A DNA stretch of 11,652 bases from Calditrichota bacterium (GTDB lineage Bacteria; Zhuqueibacterota; Zhuqueibacteria; Zhuqueibacterales; Geothermadaptataceae), in contig QQUM01000473.1 in assembly GCA_008501545.1 (NCBI GenBank), forward strand, positions 1 through 11,652. The letters are read 5' to 3'. Position numbers and translations under genes: made by a program. Numbering within the stretch: position 1 is the first letter of the stretch; each line of letters begins with the position of its first letter. The notes under the pieces were generated by a model. That model was not told where the DNA came from. It saw only the letters and a list, made by a program, of their open reading frames with translations, and ran no database searches. Positions 1 through 6,707 of this stretch are shown piece after piece.

Positions 1-404
1 TCGTGATTGACACCACACAGCACATCATCCCGCCTGACAGCGCATTTGCCGGTTTTTTTCTCCTTGTTAATGTTGCTGATACAGCGGTAAGTGATGAGGA
101 TAATTTATTACAAAATTTCACTCTATCACAAAATTACCCAAATCCATTCGGTAAATTGACCCAATGGCAAATTAACGTCCCGCAACCAGGTCGATTATCC
201 ATCCGTATCTTTGACACGCGTGGCAGGTTGACGCGATCAATTTTATCTGAAGAAGTTGATTCCGGTTTACTAAACATTGACTGGGATGGGACCAATAATT
301 CAGGCCAGCATGTCGCCAACGGAGTCTACATCATCGAGGCCAAATACAACACCGCTACCGGAGAAAATAAATCCCTTACAAAACGCCTGGTGTATTTAAA
401 ATAA
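1..404 (+). CDS. Secreted/surface protein, C-terminal fragment with a FlgD-like (type IX sorting-like) tail
   Basis: The reading frame is open to the left edge, so this is the C-terminal end of a longer protein; a GTG at position 3 is unlikely to be its true start. After about 30 residues of probable beta-sandwich comes an acidic linker (SDEDN), then LSQNYPNPF (about residues 42-50). A beta-rich module follows (LSIRIFDTRGRLTR, then DWDGTNNSGQHVANGVYIIEA), ending in LVYLK. This matches the FlgD Ig-like or type IX secretion C-terminal sorting region known from the Bacteroidetes-Calditrichota side of the tree. Such tails direct export across the outer membrane and are often cleaved afterwards. 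The usual NPFNP is changed to NPFGK, which is tolerated in this family. The passenger domain lies outside the window, so the specific function is unknown. No clear terminator follows. Confidence 0.8.
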   Translation, partial: VIDTTQHIIPPDSAFAGFFLLVNVADTAVSDEDNLLQNFTLSQNYPNPFGKLTQWQINVPQPGRLSIRIFDTRGRLTRSILSEEVDSGLLNIDWDGTNNSGQHVANGVYIIEAKYNTATGENKSLTKRLVYLK

Positions 405-466
405 ACGCATAGCGCATCTTTCACCCACGCACATGAATCTTCATCGATGCAACTTCCAATTACGTT

Positions 467-495
467 TTTAAATGCAATGAAATATTTCATTTAAA
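467..495. promoter_or_regulatory. Nested AT-rich palindromes upstream of bshC (operator-like)
   Basis: AATGAAATATTTCATT at 476-491 is a perfect 16-bp palindrome. It sits inside a second symmetry, TTTAAATG (467-474) paired with CATTTAAA (488-495). The element lies about 60 bp upstream of the first possible bshC start and 127 bp upstream of the preferred one. Dyads of this size often bind dimeric regulators, but no regulator gene is adjacent and AT-rich DNA gives chance palindromes. The stem would be a weak terminator for the upstream gene at best. Confidence 0.25.
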
Positions 496-604
496 CTCTT
501 TGTTCGCAAGGCTGTCCATCAACAGAACACTTATTGAAATGAGTACAATCGATGGACACTCTTTCACATAAAACCGTAGCAGAATTAAGAATTCAACCAC
601 CCGC

Positions 605-609
605 AGGAG
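605..609 (+). promoter_or_regulatory. Ribosome binding site deciding the bshC start
   Basis: AGGAG lies 8 nt before the ATG at 618. The upstream in-frame ATG at 552 has no comparable site. This supports 618 as the start. Confidence 0.65.
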
Positions 610-617
610 CAAATTCG

Positions 618-2234
618 ATGAAAATTACCAGCGACCAACTTCCCGGGATGAGCGCGTTATACAATGATTATGTAAACAATTTCGATCAGGTTGCCCCCTT
701 CTACCAGTATGATTTTCATGACGAAAACAATTTTCGGCTGCAGGTTGAAAAAGTCCAGTCTCGTAAATACCCACGGGAAAAACTTGGCAGAATCCTGCTG
801 CAACAAAATAAAAAATGGGGTGCCGGAAATAAAACACTGGAAAACATTAATTGTCTTACCAACAACAATGCAAATGTGATCGTCACCGGGCAACAGACAG
901 GCTTGTTCGGTGGCCCGCTCTATGTTCTCTACAAAGCACTCACAGCGATAAAATTAGCAGATAAACTTGGCAGAACCTGCAACAACGGTTTTATCCCGGT
1001 TTTCTGGTTAGCCGCAGATGACTCAGATTTTGCTGAAGTAAATCACACTCACGTTATCGATCGACATAACAAACTGCAACGCATAACATACGATCTTGCG
1101 CACGACCAAAAGCAACCGATGGCCACAACGAAAATTTCCGGTGACATTGAAAACTTGTTTGACTCAGTTCGGAATTTTTTCCATGACACCGAGTTCAAGG
1201 ACCCACTTTTTCACTATTTGCAGCAAGCTTACACGCCTGGAACGAGCTTCAGTGATGCGTTTGGTCACTGGCTTATGCACTGTCTGCAAGATTTTGGAAT
1301 CGTTCTCATCGATCCTTCTGATCCCGAAATAAAAAAAATGTTAACAGCTGTATATCAGCAAGAAATTGAACAAAACAGCCCTTCTACGCAAGCTGTCATC
1401 GAAGCTTCCAACGCCTTGCAAAAGCTGGAATACCACAACCAAATCCAAATCCGTCAAGGTCGGTTTAACATCTTTTATAACGCGGAAGGACGCCTGGGAC
1501 TGGAACAACGTGAGGGTGATATAATTGCAGGAGACGCTCAAATTTCTTTTGGTCAGGACGAATTGTTGCAAGAGCTACAAAACCATCCGGAAAAATTCAG
1601 TCCGAATGTTGCGTTGCGAGCAATCACCCAGGATACACTTTTCCCCACTGTGGCTTATATCGCCGGGCCGGCTGAGGCCGCCTATTTTGCGCAATTAAAA
1701 GGAGTCTATGAAAGATTTGATATCCCAATGCCAATAATTTACCCGCGCAAATCAGTGACGATCATCGAGCCAGCTATCGACCGGCTTTTGGATAAGCACC
1801 AGCTTTCCATACTTGACCTGTGGCAACCCATCGACAAACTTATTGGACAGGTGGTTCGAGGCAATGTATCCGATACTTTCTTTCACCAGATTCATACCTT
1901 GCAAGAGGAAATACCTGGTAAATTATCTGCTTTATCGGAGGAACTAAATAAAATAGATCCAACCCTGGAAAAAATGTTATTAAATACGTCGGGCAAAATC
2001 AATGCAGCCTTCGGTAATCTGGAAAAAAAAGCTGTTCAGGCTGCACGTCGCAAGGAAACACAACTGCAGAATCAAATCACCAGGCTTGGAGAAGCAATCT
2101 ATCCCAACAACACTTTGCAGGAACGCGTCTTTAACTTTGTTCCCTATATGCTGAAGTATGGCCCACATTTCATTGAAAAACTATACGAAGATTTAACGAT
2201 CTCAACCTTTGACCACCAGCTGATCCACATGTAA
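618..2234 (+). CDS. bshC: Bacillithiol biosynthesis cysteine-adding enzyme BshC
   Basis: BshC is the cytoplasmic enzyme thought to join cysteine to glucosaminyl-malate, the last step of bacillithiol synthesis after BshA and BshB. From the 618 start the protein has 538 residues, the usual family length. Family hallmarks are VTGQQTGLFGGPLYVLYKAL (about residues 89-108), PVFWLAADDSDFAEVNH (about 127-143), GIVLIDPSDPEI, and the block PTVAYIAGPAEAAYFAQL, followed by YPRKSVTIIEP. The C-terminal part contains a long helical, coiled-coil-like stretch (PGKLSALSEELNKI through QLQNQITRLGEAI) and the closing motif NFVPYMLKYGP. An in-frame ATG at 552 would add 22 residues. I prefer 618 because it has AGGAG at the right distance and its N-terminus (MKITSDQLPG) aligns with known family starts. 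bshA and bshB are not in the window, so the gene stands alone. It is convergent with mdh. The family call is firm; pathway activity in this organism is inferred. Confidence 0.94.
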   Translation: MKITSDQLPGMSALYNDYVNNFDQVAPFYQYDFHDENNFRLQVEKVQSRKYPREKLGRILLQQNKKWGAGNKTLENINCLTNNNANVIVTGQQTGLFGGPLYVLYKALTAIKLADKLGRTCNNGFIPVFWLAADDSDFAEVNHTHVIDRHNKLQRITYDLAHDQKQPMATTKISGDIENLFDSVRNFFHDTEFKDPLFHYLQQAYTPGTSFSDAFGHWLMHCLQDFGIVLIDPSDPEIKKMLTAVYQQEIEQNSPSTQAVIEASNALQKLEYHNQIQIRQGRFNIFYNAEGRLGLEQREGDIIAGDAQISFGQDELLQELQNHPEKFSPNVALRAITQDTLFPTVAYIAGPAEAAYFAQLKGVYERFDIPMPIIYPRKSVTIIEPAIDRLLDKHQLSILDLWQPIDKLIGQVVRGNVSDTFFHQIHTLQEEIPGKLSALSEELNKIDPTLEKMLLNTSGKINAAFGNLEKKAVQAARRKETQLQNQITRLGEAIYPNNTLQERVFNFVPYMLKYGPHFIEKLYEDLTISTFDHQLIHM

Positions 2235-2358
2235 TTGAAGTTTTATAGTACTGGACTGTTGATAATGTGAATTTTTTTGAATTACGAAGTGTTTATCAGC
2301 GGACTACAAGGTGTGCATTCATGTGGGATTTCGTAAGAATGAACCTATAGAAAGGAAT

Positions 2359-2392
2359 GATGCTTCCATCACATAGGGGTGATGGAAGCATC
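2359..2392 (-). terminator. Hairpin between convergent bshC and mdh, probable mdh terminator
   Basis: A perfect 14-bp inverted repeat (GATGCTTCCATCAC and its complement) with a 6-nt loop lies 9 bp beyond the mdh stop codon. On the minus strand it is followed by ATTCCTTTCT, a moderate U-rich tail. On the plus strand the tail is poor, so it suits mdh best but may also stabilise the 3' end of the bshC mRNA. It is the only strong hairpin in the 167-bp gap between these genes. Confidence 0.7.
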
Positions 2393-2401
2393 TGCATCAT
2401 A

Positions 2402-3325
2402 TTAAATATCTAATTGGGAAATATTCGATTTAACAGAATTCGCCGAGTTGTTCAGCATTTCTTTTTCTGCATCTGTCAGATCAATCTCAACGATTTTTTC
2501 GACACCATCTTTCCCAAGCACGACCGGCACACCTGCATATGTGTCAGTGATACCAAATTCGCCGCTTAACCAGGCACTGCATGGAAGCAGGCGTTTTTTA
2601 TCACGAACAACGGCTTCAGCCATTTCCACTGCCGCTGCTGATGGGGCATAATAAGCACTTCCAGTTTTCAGGAATTTCACAATTTCGCCACCACCTTTGC
2701 GAGTGCGCTCCACGATTGCGTCAAGTCGGTCCTGGGGAACCAATTGTGTGATTGGGATTCCGGAAACGGTTGTGTAACTCAATAATGGCACCATATCATC
2801 ACCATGTCCACCGAGTACCATGGCCTGAATATCCCGGATAGAAATGCCTAATTCCATAGAAAGAAATGTACGGTAACGTGCCGTATCCAGGACGCCTGCC
2901 TGTCCGAATACATTTTGTGGTTTAAAACCGGTCGTCTTAAAAGCGACGTAAGTCATAACATCAAGTGGATTTGTCACGAGGATAATCTTCGCATCAGGGG
3001 AATATTTAGCAACTTGCTCTGAAATGCCTTTAACGATACCGGCATTGCTGTCACGCAAGTCATCACGGCTCATGCCAGGTTTGCGCGCAAGCCCGGCTGT
3101 AATGATGACGACACTTGAATCTTTGGTTTCTTCATAACCATTCGTTCCAATGATTTGTGTGTCAAAGCCCTCAACCGGCGCTGATTCCCACATATCGAGA
3201 CCTTTCCCCTGTGGAACACCATCAATAATATCGACAAGGACCACTTCGTTCGCTAATTCTTTTTCAGCGACTCGTTGGGCGCATGTTGCTCCGACATTGC
3301 CTGCACCAATTACACTTATCTTCAT
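2402..3325 (-). CDS. mdh: Malate dehydrogenase, lactate-dehydrogenase-like type
   Basis: This enzyme interconverts malate and oxaloacetate with NAD in the TCA cycle. The 307-residue protein starts with a Rossmann fold carrying GAGNVGA (residues 7-13) and Asp32, which favours NAD over NADP. The mobile active-site loop reads [10 protein letters not shown] (81-90). Arg81 at the specificity position indicates malate rather than lactate, where Gln is usual, and Arg87 also binds substrate. Asn119 (VTNPLDVMT), Asp147 and Arg150 (VLDTAR) and the catalytic His174 (GGHGDDM) are all present. The ATG at 3325 is preceded by a strong AGAGGAG site about 5 nt upstream. It appears to be a single-gene unit: convergent with bshC downstream, and separated from the L21-L27 operon upstream by a terminator. 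Type and substrate are well supported by the residues seen. Confidence 0.96.
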   Translation of the reverse strand: MKISVIGAGNVGATCAQRVAEKELANEVVLVDIIDGVPQGKGLDMWESAPVEGFDTQIIGTNGYEETKDSSVVIITAGLARKPGMSRDDLRDSNAGIVKGISEQVAKYSPDAKIILVTNPLDVMTYVAFKTTGFKPQNVFGQAGVLDTARYRTFLSMELGISIRDIQAMVLGGHGDDMVPLLSYTTVSGIPITQLVPQDRLDAIVERTRKGGGEIVKFLKTGSAYYAPSAAAVEMAEAVVRDKKRLLPCSAWLSGEFGITDTYAGVPVVLGKDGVEKIVEIDLTDAEKEMLNNSANSVKSNISQLDI

Positions 3326-3541
3326 AAAAACTCCTCTTTGTAAATGGTTAAATCACGTTCTTCAATTTCAGTGCGTTGGTTAAGAATGTAAAACCGTCAG
3401 TAGTGCAAAATATAATTGAAGATATGAAGGAAGAAGATTTGCCGTTAACTATTCTATTGCAAAAAAATCTATTACTTGAAATTAAAAATAACTGAACAAC
3501 AGTTTTAAAACAAATTAAGTAATTCTATGCCAGTTATTAAT

Positions 3542-3592
3542 TAAAACTGAAAAAGCCAGAAAGACTTTCATCTTCTGGCTTTTTCAGTTTTA
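3542..3592 (-). terminator. Intrinsic terminator of the rng-rplU-rpmA unit, overlapping the rpmA stop codon
   Basis: A 20-bp inverted repeat (3542-3561 with 3573-3592) closes over an 11-nt loop. Its core is GCCAGAA/TTCTGGC, followed on the minus strand by TTTTT and then TTTTAATT. The TAA stop of rpmA (3590-3592) forms the first bases of the stem. The plus strand is also U-rich after the core, so it may act in both directions. Confidence 0.88.
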
Positions 3593-3844
3593 CTTTGCAA
3601 ACACATTGACCACTTTTCTGGAGCGGCCTTTTCGTTCAAATTTAACCGAGCCATCTATGACTGCGAACAAAGTATCGTCTCGTCCTTTTTTCACATTTTC
3701 TCCAGGATGGATCCTTGTTCCACGCTGACGTACTAAAATACTGCCAGCCGTCACTTCCTGGCCATCAAATCTTTTAACGCCAAGATATTGGGGATTCGAA
3801 TCACGACCGTTTTTCGAACTACCCACACCTTTTTTATGAGCCAT
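3590..3844 (-). CDS. rpmA: 50S ribosomal protein L27
   Basis: L27 is a small basic protein of the large ribosomal subunit whose N-terminal tail reaches the peptidyl-transferase centre. The 84-residue sequence carries the family pattern [44 protein letters not shown] and [12 protein letters not shown]. It begins directly with the mature tail and has no cleavable N-terminal extension of the kind seen in Firmicutes, so no Prp-type processing is expected. AAGGAG lies 6 nt upstream of the ATG. The gene follows rplU by 38 bp in the conserved L21-L27 order and is the last gene of the unit. The stop codon falls inside the terminator stem. Confidence 0.98.
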   Translation of the reverse strand: MAHKKGVGSSKNGRDSNPQYLGVKRFDGQEVTAGSILVRQRGTRIHPGENVKKGRDDTLFAVIDGSVKFERKGRSRKVVNVFAK

Positions 3845-3882
3845 GAGTCGCTCCTTATTTTATGTTTATATTACTATTTTCG

Positions 3883-4197
3883 TTACGAAACGGAAATTTC
3901 ATTGATGCGCAAGGCAACCTGCTCCTGGCGATGACCGTTCTTCACACGGTATCCTTTACGGCGCTTCTTTTTAAAGACAATGACCTTTTTCCCACGAAAC
4001 TCATCTTCGATTGTGGCTTTGACAACAACGCCTTCCACTACCGGTTGGCCAATTTTGACATCTTCGCCATCAACGCACATAAGAACGCGATCAAGTTCGA
4101 TGGAATCACCAGCTTTACCAACCAATTTCTCCGTAACAATTTTCGTGTCTTTTTCAACCGTGTATTGCTTTCCGCCGACTTCAACAACAGCGTACAT
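3883..4197 (-). CDS. rplU: 50S ribosomal protein L21
   Basis: L21 binds 23S rRNA in the large subunit. The 104-residue protein starts MYAVVEVGGKQYTVEKD, the typical L21 N-terminus. It continues through GQPVVEGVVVKATI and ends with the basic KKKRRKGYRVKNGHRQ stretch, the family signature region. The length is normal. AAGGAG lies 7 nt before the ATG. The gene sits between rng, whose stop is 89 bp upstream, and rpmA, a common arrangement. The spacer upstream can form two alternative hairpins, which might affect expression or processing; this is inference. Confidence 0.98.
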   Translation of the reverse strand: MYAVVEVGGKQYTVEKDTKIVTEKLVGKAGDSIELDRVLMCVDGEDVKIGQPVVEGVVVKATIEDEFRGKKVIVFKKKRRKGYRVKNGHRQEQVALRINEISVS

Positions 4198-4241
4198 CGA
4201 AACACTCCTTCTAACTCAAAATTTTAAACTCGTATTAGAAA

Positions 4242-4294
4242 ATCTTTTTTGAGATGGATAAAAACATCTCGATAAATAGTACATCTCTAAAGAT
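4242..4294 (-). promoter_or_regulatory. Alternative hairpins at the rng/rplU junction
   Basis: On the transcript, GAGATG occurs twice (4287-4282 and 4270-4265), followed by one CATCTC (4256-4251). The nearer copy gives a short 6-bp hairpin with an 8-nt loop. The farther copy gives a longer one, extended by ATCTTT (4294-4289) pairing with AAAGAT (4247-4242) across a small internal loop. The two cannot form together. The outer arm overlaps the rng stop codon. No U-tract follows, so these are not terminators. A processing or regulatory role is only a possibility. Confidence 0.3.
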
Positions 4295-5819
4295 CTATCT
4301 CTTTTCCATTTTTTTTGGAATAAATCGTAAAATCATCGAGTGCGCAGTCTTCGTCCTGCACAAGCTCGATTTTAACCCAGTATTTCCACATCAAGCGTCG
4401 AATATGACTTCTTAAACCTGTGCTCAAATAGTTGGAAACTTCAGGATTCACTGTGAGTTTGATGCTGCGTTCTTTGTCTTCTGCTTTAATTCGGCTTAAA
4501 CTGCGCTCAATTTGCGTTAACAAAGTATTTTTTGAATAGATACGACCTGATCCCTGACAAGCAGGGCATGGTTCACTATATGTGTGCATCAAACTAGGTC
4601 GGATACGCTCACGTGTCATCTCAATCAGTCCAAATTCACTGATAGGACTCACACTCGATTGTGCCCGATCATTTTGGAGTTCTTTCGTAAACTCCGAATA
4701 AAGTTTTTTTCTGTTTGCGGGATCGACCATGTCAATAAAGTCGATTACGATAATACCGCCGATATCCCGCAACCTTAACTGACGTGCGATCTCCCTGCCA
4801 GCTTCAATGTTAATACGCAGAGAATTTTCGTCATGCGTTCCTCTGCCAATAAACTTGCCACTGTTTACGTCAATTGCTACAAGTGCTTCTGTGTGATCAA
4901 AAAGGATATATCCGCCGCTTCGGGTCCATACCTTGCGTGAAAGGCTTTTCTCGATCTCAGATTCGATGCCGAATACATCGAAAAGTGGTTTTTGTTCTTT
5001 GTAAAGCTCGACGCGATTTATGAGCTGCGGGGCAATATCCCGCAAATAGCGAACAGTTTCTTTATACTGCTTTTGTGAGTCAACAACTACTCGTTTAACA
5101 TCACCAGTGAATAAATCACGGATTACACTGGATGCCATCCCAACATCTTTGAAAACCAGACTAGGTGGACGTAATGTTTTCAATTTTTTTTCAATCTGGC
5201 GCCATGTTTTTAATAAATTCGCTAAATCCTGCCGCAGTACAGCTTCGTCTTTCCCAGCTGCGACTGTACGGATGATTAAACCAAAACCTTTTGGACAAAT
5301 TGAACGGCCTAGATGTTTGAGTCTGCGTTTTTCAGCTACGCTGACTACTTTTTTTGAAACACCAATCATATCAGAGTTGGGGACTAGAACAAAAAATCGT
5401 CCAGGTATTGAAATTTCTGTCGTTATGCGAGAACCTTTCTTACTGATTGGTTCTTTGATAATTTGTACAAGAATTTCCTGTCCTTCAACAGGGATTGGCC
5501 TTCTGTTGCGTCGAGCATTATCTTTTTTAACTGAATCGAGATCGATATAAGCACTATACTCTGCAAGATTCTCACCGATATCAGAAAAATGCAAAAAAGC
5601 ATCCTGTTTTTGTCCAATATCGATGAACGCGGCACGCATTCCTTTTACTACATTAACAACCCTGCCGAGATGTATATCACCAACCATGCGTTCATTGTCA
5701 GGAAGCTCTACGAAGAGTTCAACAAGCGTTCCCTCCTCGAGGAGAGCAATACGTGTTTCCGCCATGGTGGAGTTGATATAGATCTCGCGTACAAGGCTAT
5801 TGGTTTTTCTTCGTGCCAA
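4287..5819 (-). CDS. rng: Ribonuclease G (RNase E/G family endoribonuclease)
   Basis: This is a single-strand-specific endoribonuclease of rRNA maturation and mRNA decay. The 510 residues fit RNase G, without the long C-terminal scaffold of RNase E. An S1 RNA-binding domain covers about residues 43-125 (GDIHLGRVVNVVKGMRAAFI). The DNase I-like catalytic region carries Asp317 (AIDVNSG) and Asp360 (GGIIVIDFIDM), the Mg-binding pair, 43 residues apart as in E. coli RNase E. The Zn-link CPACQGSG supplies Cys418 and Cys421, which join subunits into the active tetramer. The start is TTG: an in-frame TAA precedes it directly, AAGG lies 7 nt upstream, and the next ATG (residue 19) would delete the conserved VREIYINST strand. 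It heads the rng-rplU-rpmA unit. The upstream region has a candidate promoter and tandem hairpins. Confidence 0.95.
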   Translation of the reverse strand: MARRKTNSLVREIYINSTMAETRIALLEEGTLVELFVELPDNERMVGDIHLGRVVNVVKGMRAAFIDIGQKQDAFLHFSDIGENLAEYSAYIDLDSVKKDNARRNRRPIPVEGQEILVQIIKEPISKKGSRITTEISIPGRFFVLVPNSDMIGVSKKVVSVAEKRRLKHLGRSICPKGFGLIIRTVAAGKDEAVLRQDLANLLKTWRQIEKKLKTLRPPSLVFKDVGMASSVIRDLFTGDVKRVVVDSQKQYKETVRYLRDIAPQLINRVELYKEQKPLFDVFGIESEIEKSLSRKVWTRSGGYILFDHTEALVAIDVNSGKFIGRGTHDENSLRINIEAGREIARQLRLRDIGGIIVIDFIDMVDPANRKKLYSEFTKELQNDRAQSSVSPISEFGLIEMTRERIRPSLMHTYSEPCPACQGSGRIYSKNTLLTQIERSLSRIKAEDKERSIKLTVNPEVSNYLSTGLRSHIRRLMWKYWVKIELVQDEDCALDDFTIYSKKNGKEIDL

Positions 5820-5826
5820 TTATTAA

Positions 5827-5830
5827 CCTT
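5827..5830 (-). promoter_or_regulatory. Ribosome binding site for the rng TTG start
   Basis: AAGG, embedded in an A-rich run, lies 7 nt before the TTG at 5819. An in-frame TAA stop at 5822-5820 rules out any start farther upstream. Confidence 0.55.
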
Positions 5831-5881
5831 TTTTTCGATCTACTTAACTAAAAAAAACAGCCCTAATTCTCAAGGAACAAT

Positions 5882-5903
5882 AAAAAAGGGATACCTTAAT
5901 CCC
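5882..5903 (-). terminator. Short intrinsic terminator hairpin in the rng leader
   Basis: On the minus strand GGGAT, a 6-nt loop and ATCCC are followed directly by six T. The stem is only 5 bp but GC-rich at its base. It could end transcripts from the glyA-to-hydrolase cluster, whose last gene stops 175 bp upstream. It could also attenuate transcripts starting at the candidate promoter at 5948-5976, because it lies 63 bp before rng. Confidence 0.5.
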
Positions 5904-5943
5904 ATCAGTATTCAAATCGATTAAATCCTTTTTGAATACTGAT
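5904..5943 (-). promoter_or_regulatory. 13-bp stem-loop abutting the terminator, near the predicted rng mRNA 5' end
   Basis: ATCAGTATTCAAA (5904-5916) pairs perfectly with 5931-5943 around a 14-nt loop. The next base begins the terminator-like hairpin. If the adjacent promoter is used, this stem would form the very 5' end of the mRNA. Structured 5' ends influence decay by RNase E/G enzymes, so feedback control of rng is plausible but unproven. Confidence 0.45.
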
Positions 5944-5947
5944 TTTA

Positions 5948-5976
5948 TGTATATTTTAACTATAACATGCAATCAA
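5948..5976 (-). promoter_or_regulatory. rng: Candidate promoter for rng-rplU-rpmA
   Basis: On the minus strand TTGATT (5976-5971), a 17-bp spacer and TATACA (5953-5948) resemble the -35 and -10 boxes of a housekeeping sigma factor. Initiation would fall near 5941, at the edge of the 13-bp stem-loop. The region is AT-rich, so a chance match is possible. Confidence 0.4.
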
Positions 5977-5983
5977 CTAAAAT

Positions 5984-6001
5984 TTGACAAACGAGTGTCA
6001 A
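5984..6001. promoter_or_regulatory. TTGACA-N6-TGTCAA inverted repeat upstream of the rng promoter
   Basis: Two perfect 6-bp arms are separated by AACGAG. The element starts 7 bp upstream of the candidate -35 box. This size and position suit an operator or activator site, but no regulator can be named. The TTGACA arm has no matching -10 box 16-18 bp away, so it does not look like a promoter itself. Confidence 0.3.
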
Positions 6002-6077
6002 GAATACTAAAATCAAGTATTGAAAGCAAGAAATTTCTTCTATTGGAAAATTTCAATTTAATAAACGAACATCAGAG

Positions 6078-6707
6078 TCAAAGCAAAAACGGATTATATT
6101 TCCTCTCATATCCAATCATCGTTGTTTCCCCATGTCCACATAGTACTTCGGTTTCATCAGGTAGCGGTAATAGTTTTGTACGAATCGTGCCAAGCAGTTC
6201 ATCAAAAGAACCACCCGGTAAATCTGTACGCCCAATCGATCCCTGAAAGAGCACATCACCGACAATGGCCAATCCATCACTAAGAAATGAGACCGAACCT
6301 GGCGAATGACCGGGTGTATGCAATATTTCAAAAGAATGTGTTCCTAATGCAATTTGCTCGCCCTCGCTGAGACAAAAATCAACATCCGGAACGCCTGCAG
6401 ATTCGAGTCCGTACATCTGTGCAATTCTATTCAAATTTTCGAATAATGGCTTATCAGCTGGGTGGGCCTGGGCCTGAAGACCAGTCTGCTGCTGGAATTC
6501 TTTGAGATTCAAAATGTGATCAAAATGACCGTGTGTTATTAAAATTTTTTCAAGAGAGAAATCTAATTCTTCAATTGTGCTTAACAACATCGAAACATTA
6601 TCACCGGGATCAATGATCATTCCTTTATTCGTATCGCGGCAGACACAAATGTAGCAATTCATTGCCAACGGTCCCACTGGGATTCGTTTCCACTCTAAAT
6701 TAGGCAT
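6078..6707 (-). CDS. Metallo-beta-lactamase-fold hydrolase, glyoxalase II-like (YcbL type)
   Basis: This is a cytoplasmic two-metal hydrolase resembling glyoxalase II, which cleaves thioesters such as S-lactoylglutathione; the real substrate is unknown. The metal site is complete. Numbered from the GTG at 6722, the ligands are His64, His66, Asp68 and His69 (THGHFDH), His139 (HTPGHSPGS), the bridging Asp156 (VGDVLF) and His197 (CGHGETT), and the protein ends YNPFLL as in YcbL-type proteins. The length is about 209 residues. Three in-frame starts exist: GTG at 6722, ATG at 6716 and ATG at 6707. I chose 6707 because it has a weak GAG site and its N-terminus matches relatives; it overlaps the end of the PHP gene by 8 bp (ATGCCTAA), implying coupled translation. 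It is the last gene of the glyA cluster. In an organism with bacillithiol, a bacillithiol thioester is a conceivable substrate; that is inference. Confidence 0.88.
   Translation of the reverse strand: MPNLEWKRIPVGPLAMNCYICVCRDTNKGMIIDPGDNVSMLLSTIEELDFSLEKILITHGHFDHILNLKEFQQQTGLQAQAHPADKPLFENLNRIAQMYGLESAGVPDVDFCLSEGEQIALGTHSFEILHTPGHSPGSVSFLSDGLAIVGDVLFQGSIGRTDLPGGSFDELLGTIRTKLLPLPDETEVLCGHGETTMIGYERKYNPFLL

Noticed and set aside
3862..4227. 121-codon plus-strand frame opposite rplU
   Set aside because: It is a shadow of a clear ribosomal protein gene; its Phe/Asn-rich sequence comes from the complement of basic codons.
5932..6246. Plus-strand frame of 104 codons overlapping the rng spacer and the hydrolase gene
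   Set aside because: Much of it is antisense to the conserved C-terminal half of the hydrolase. It has no ribosome binding site, and its composition follows the AT-rich spacer.
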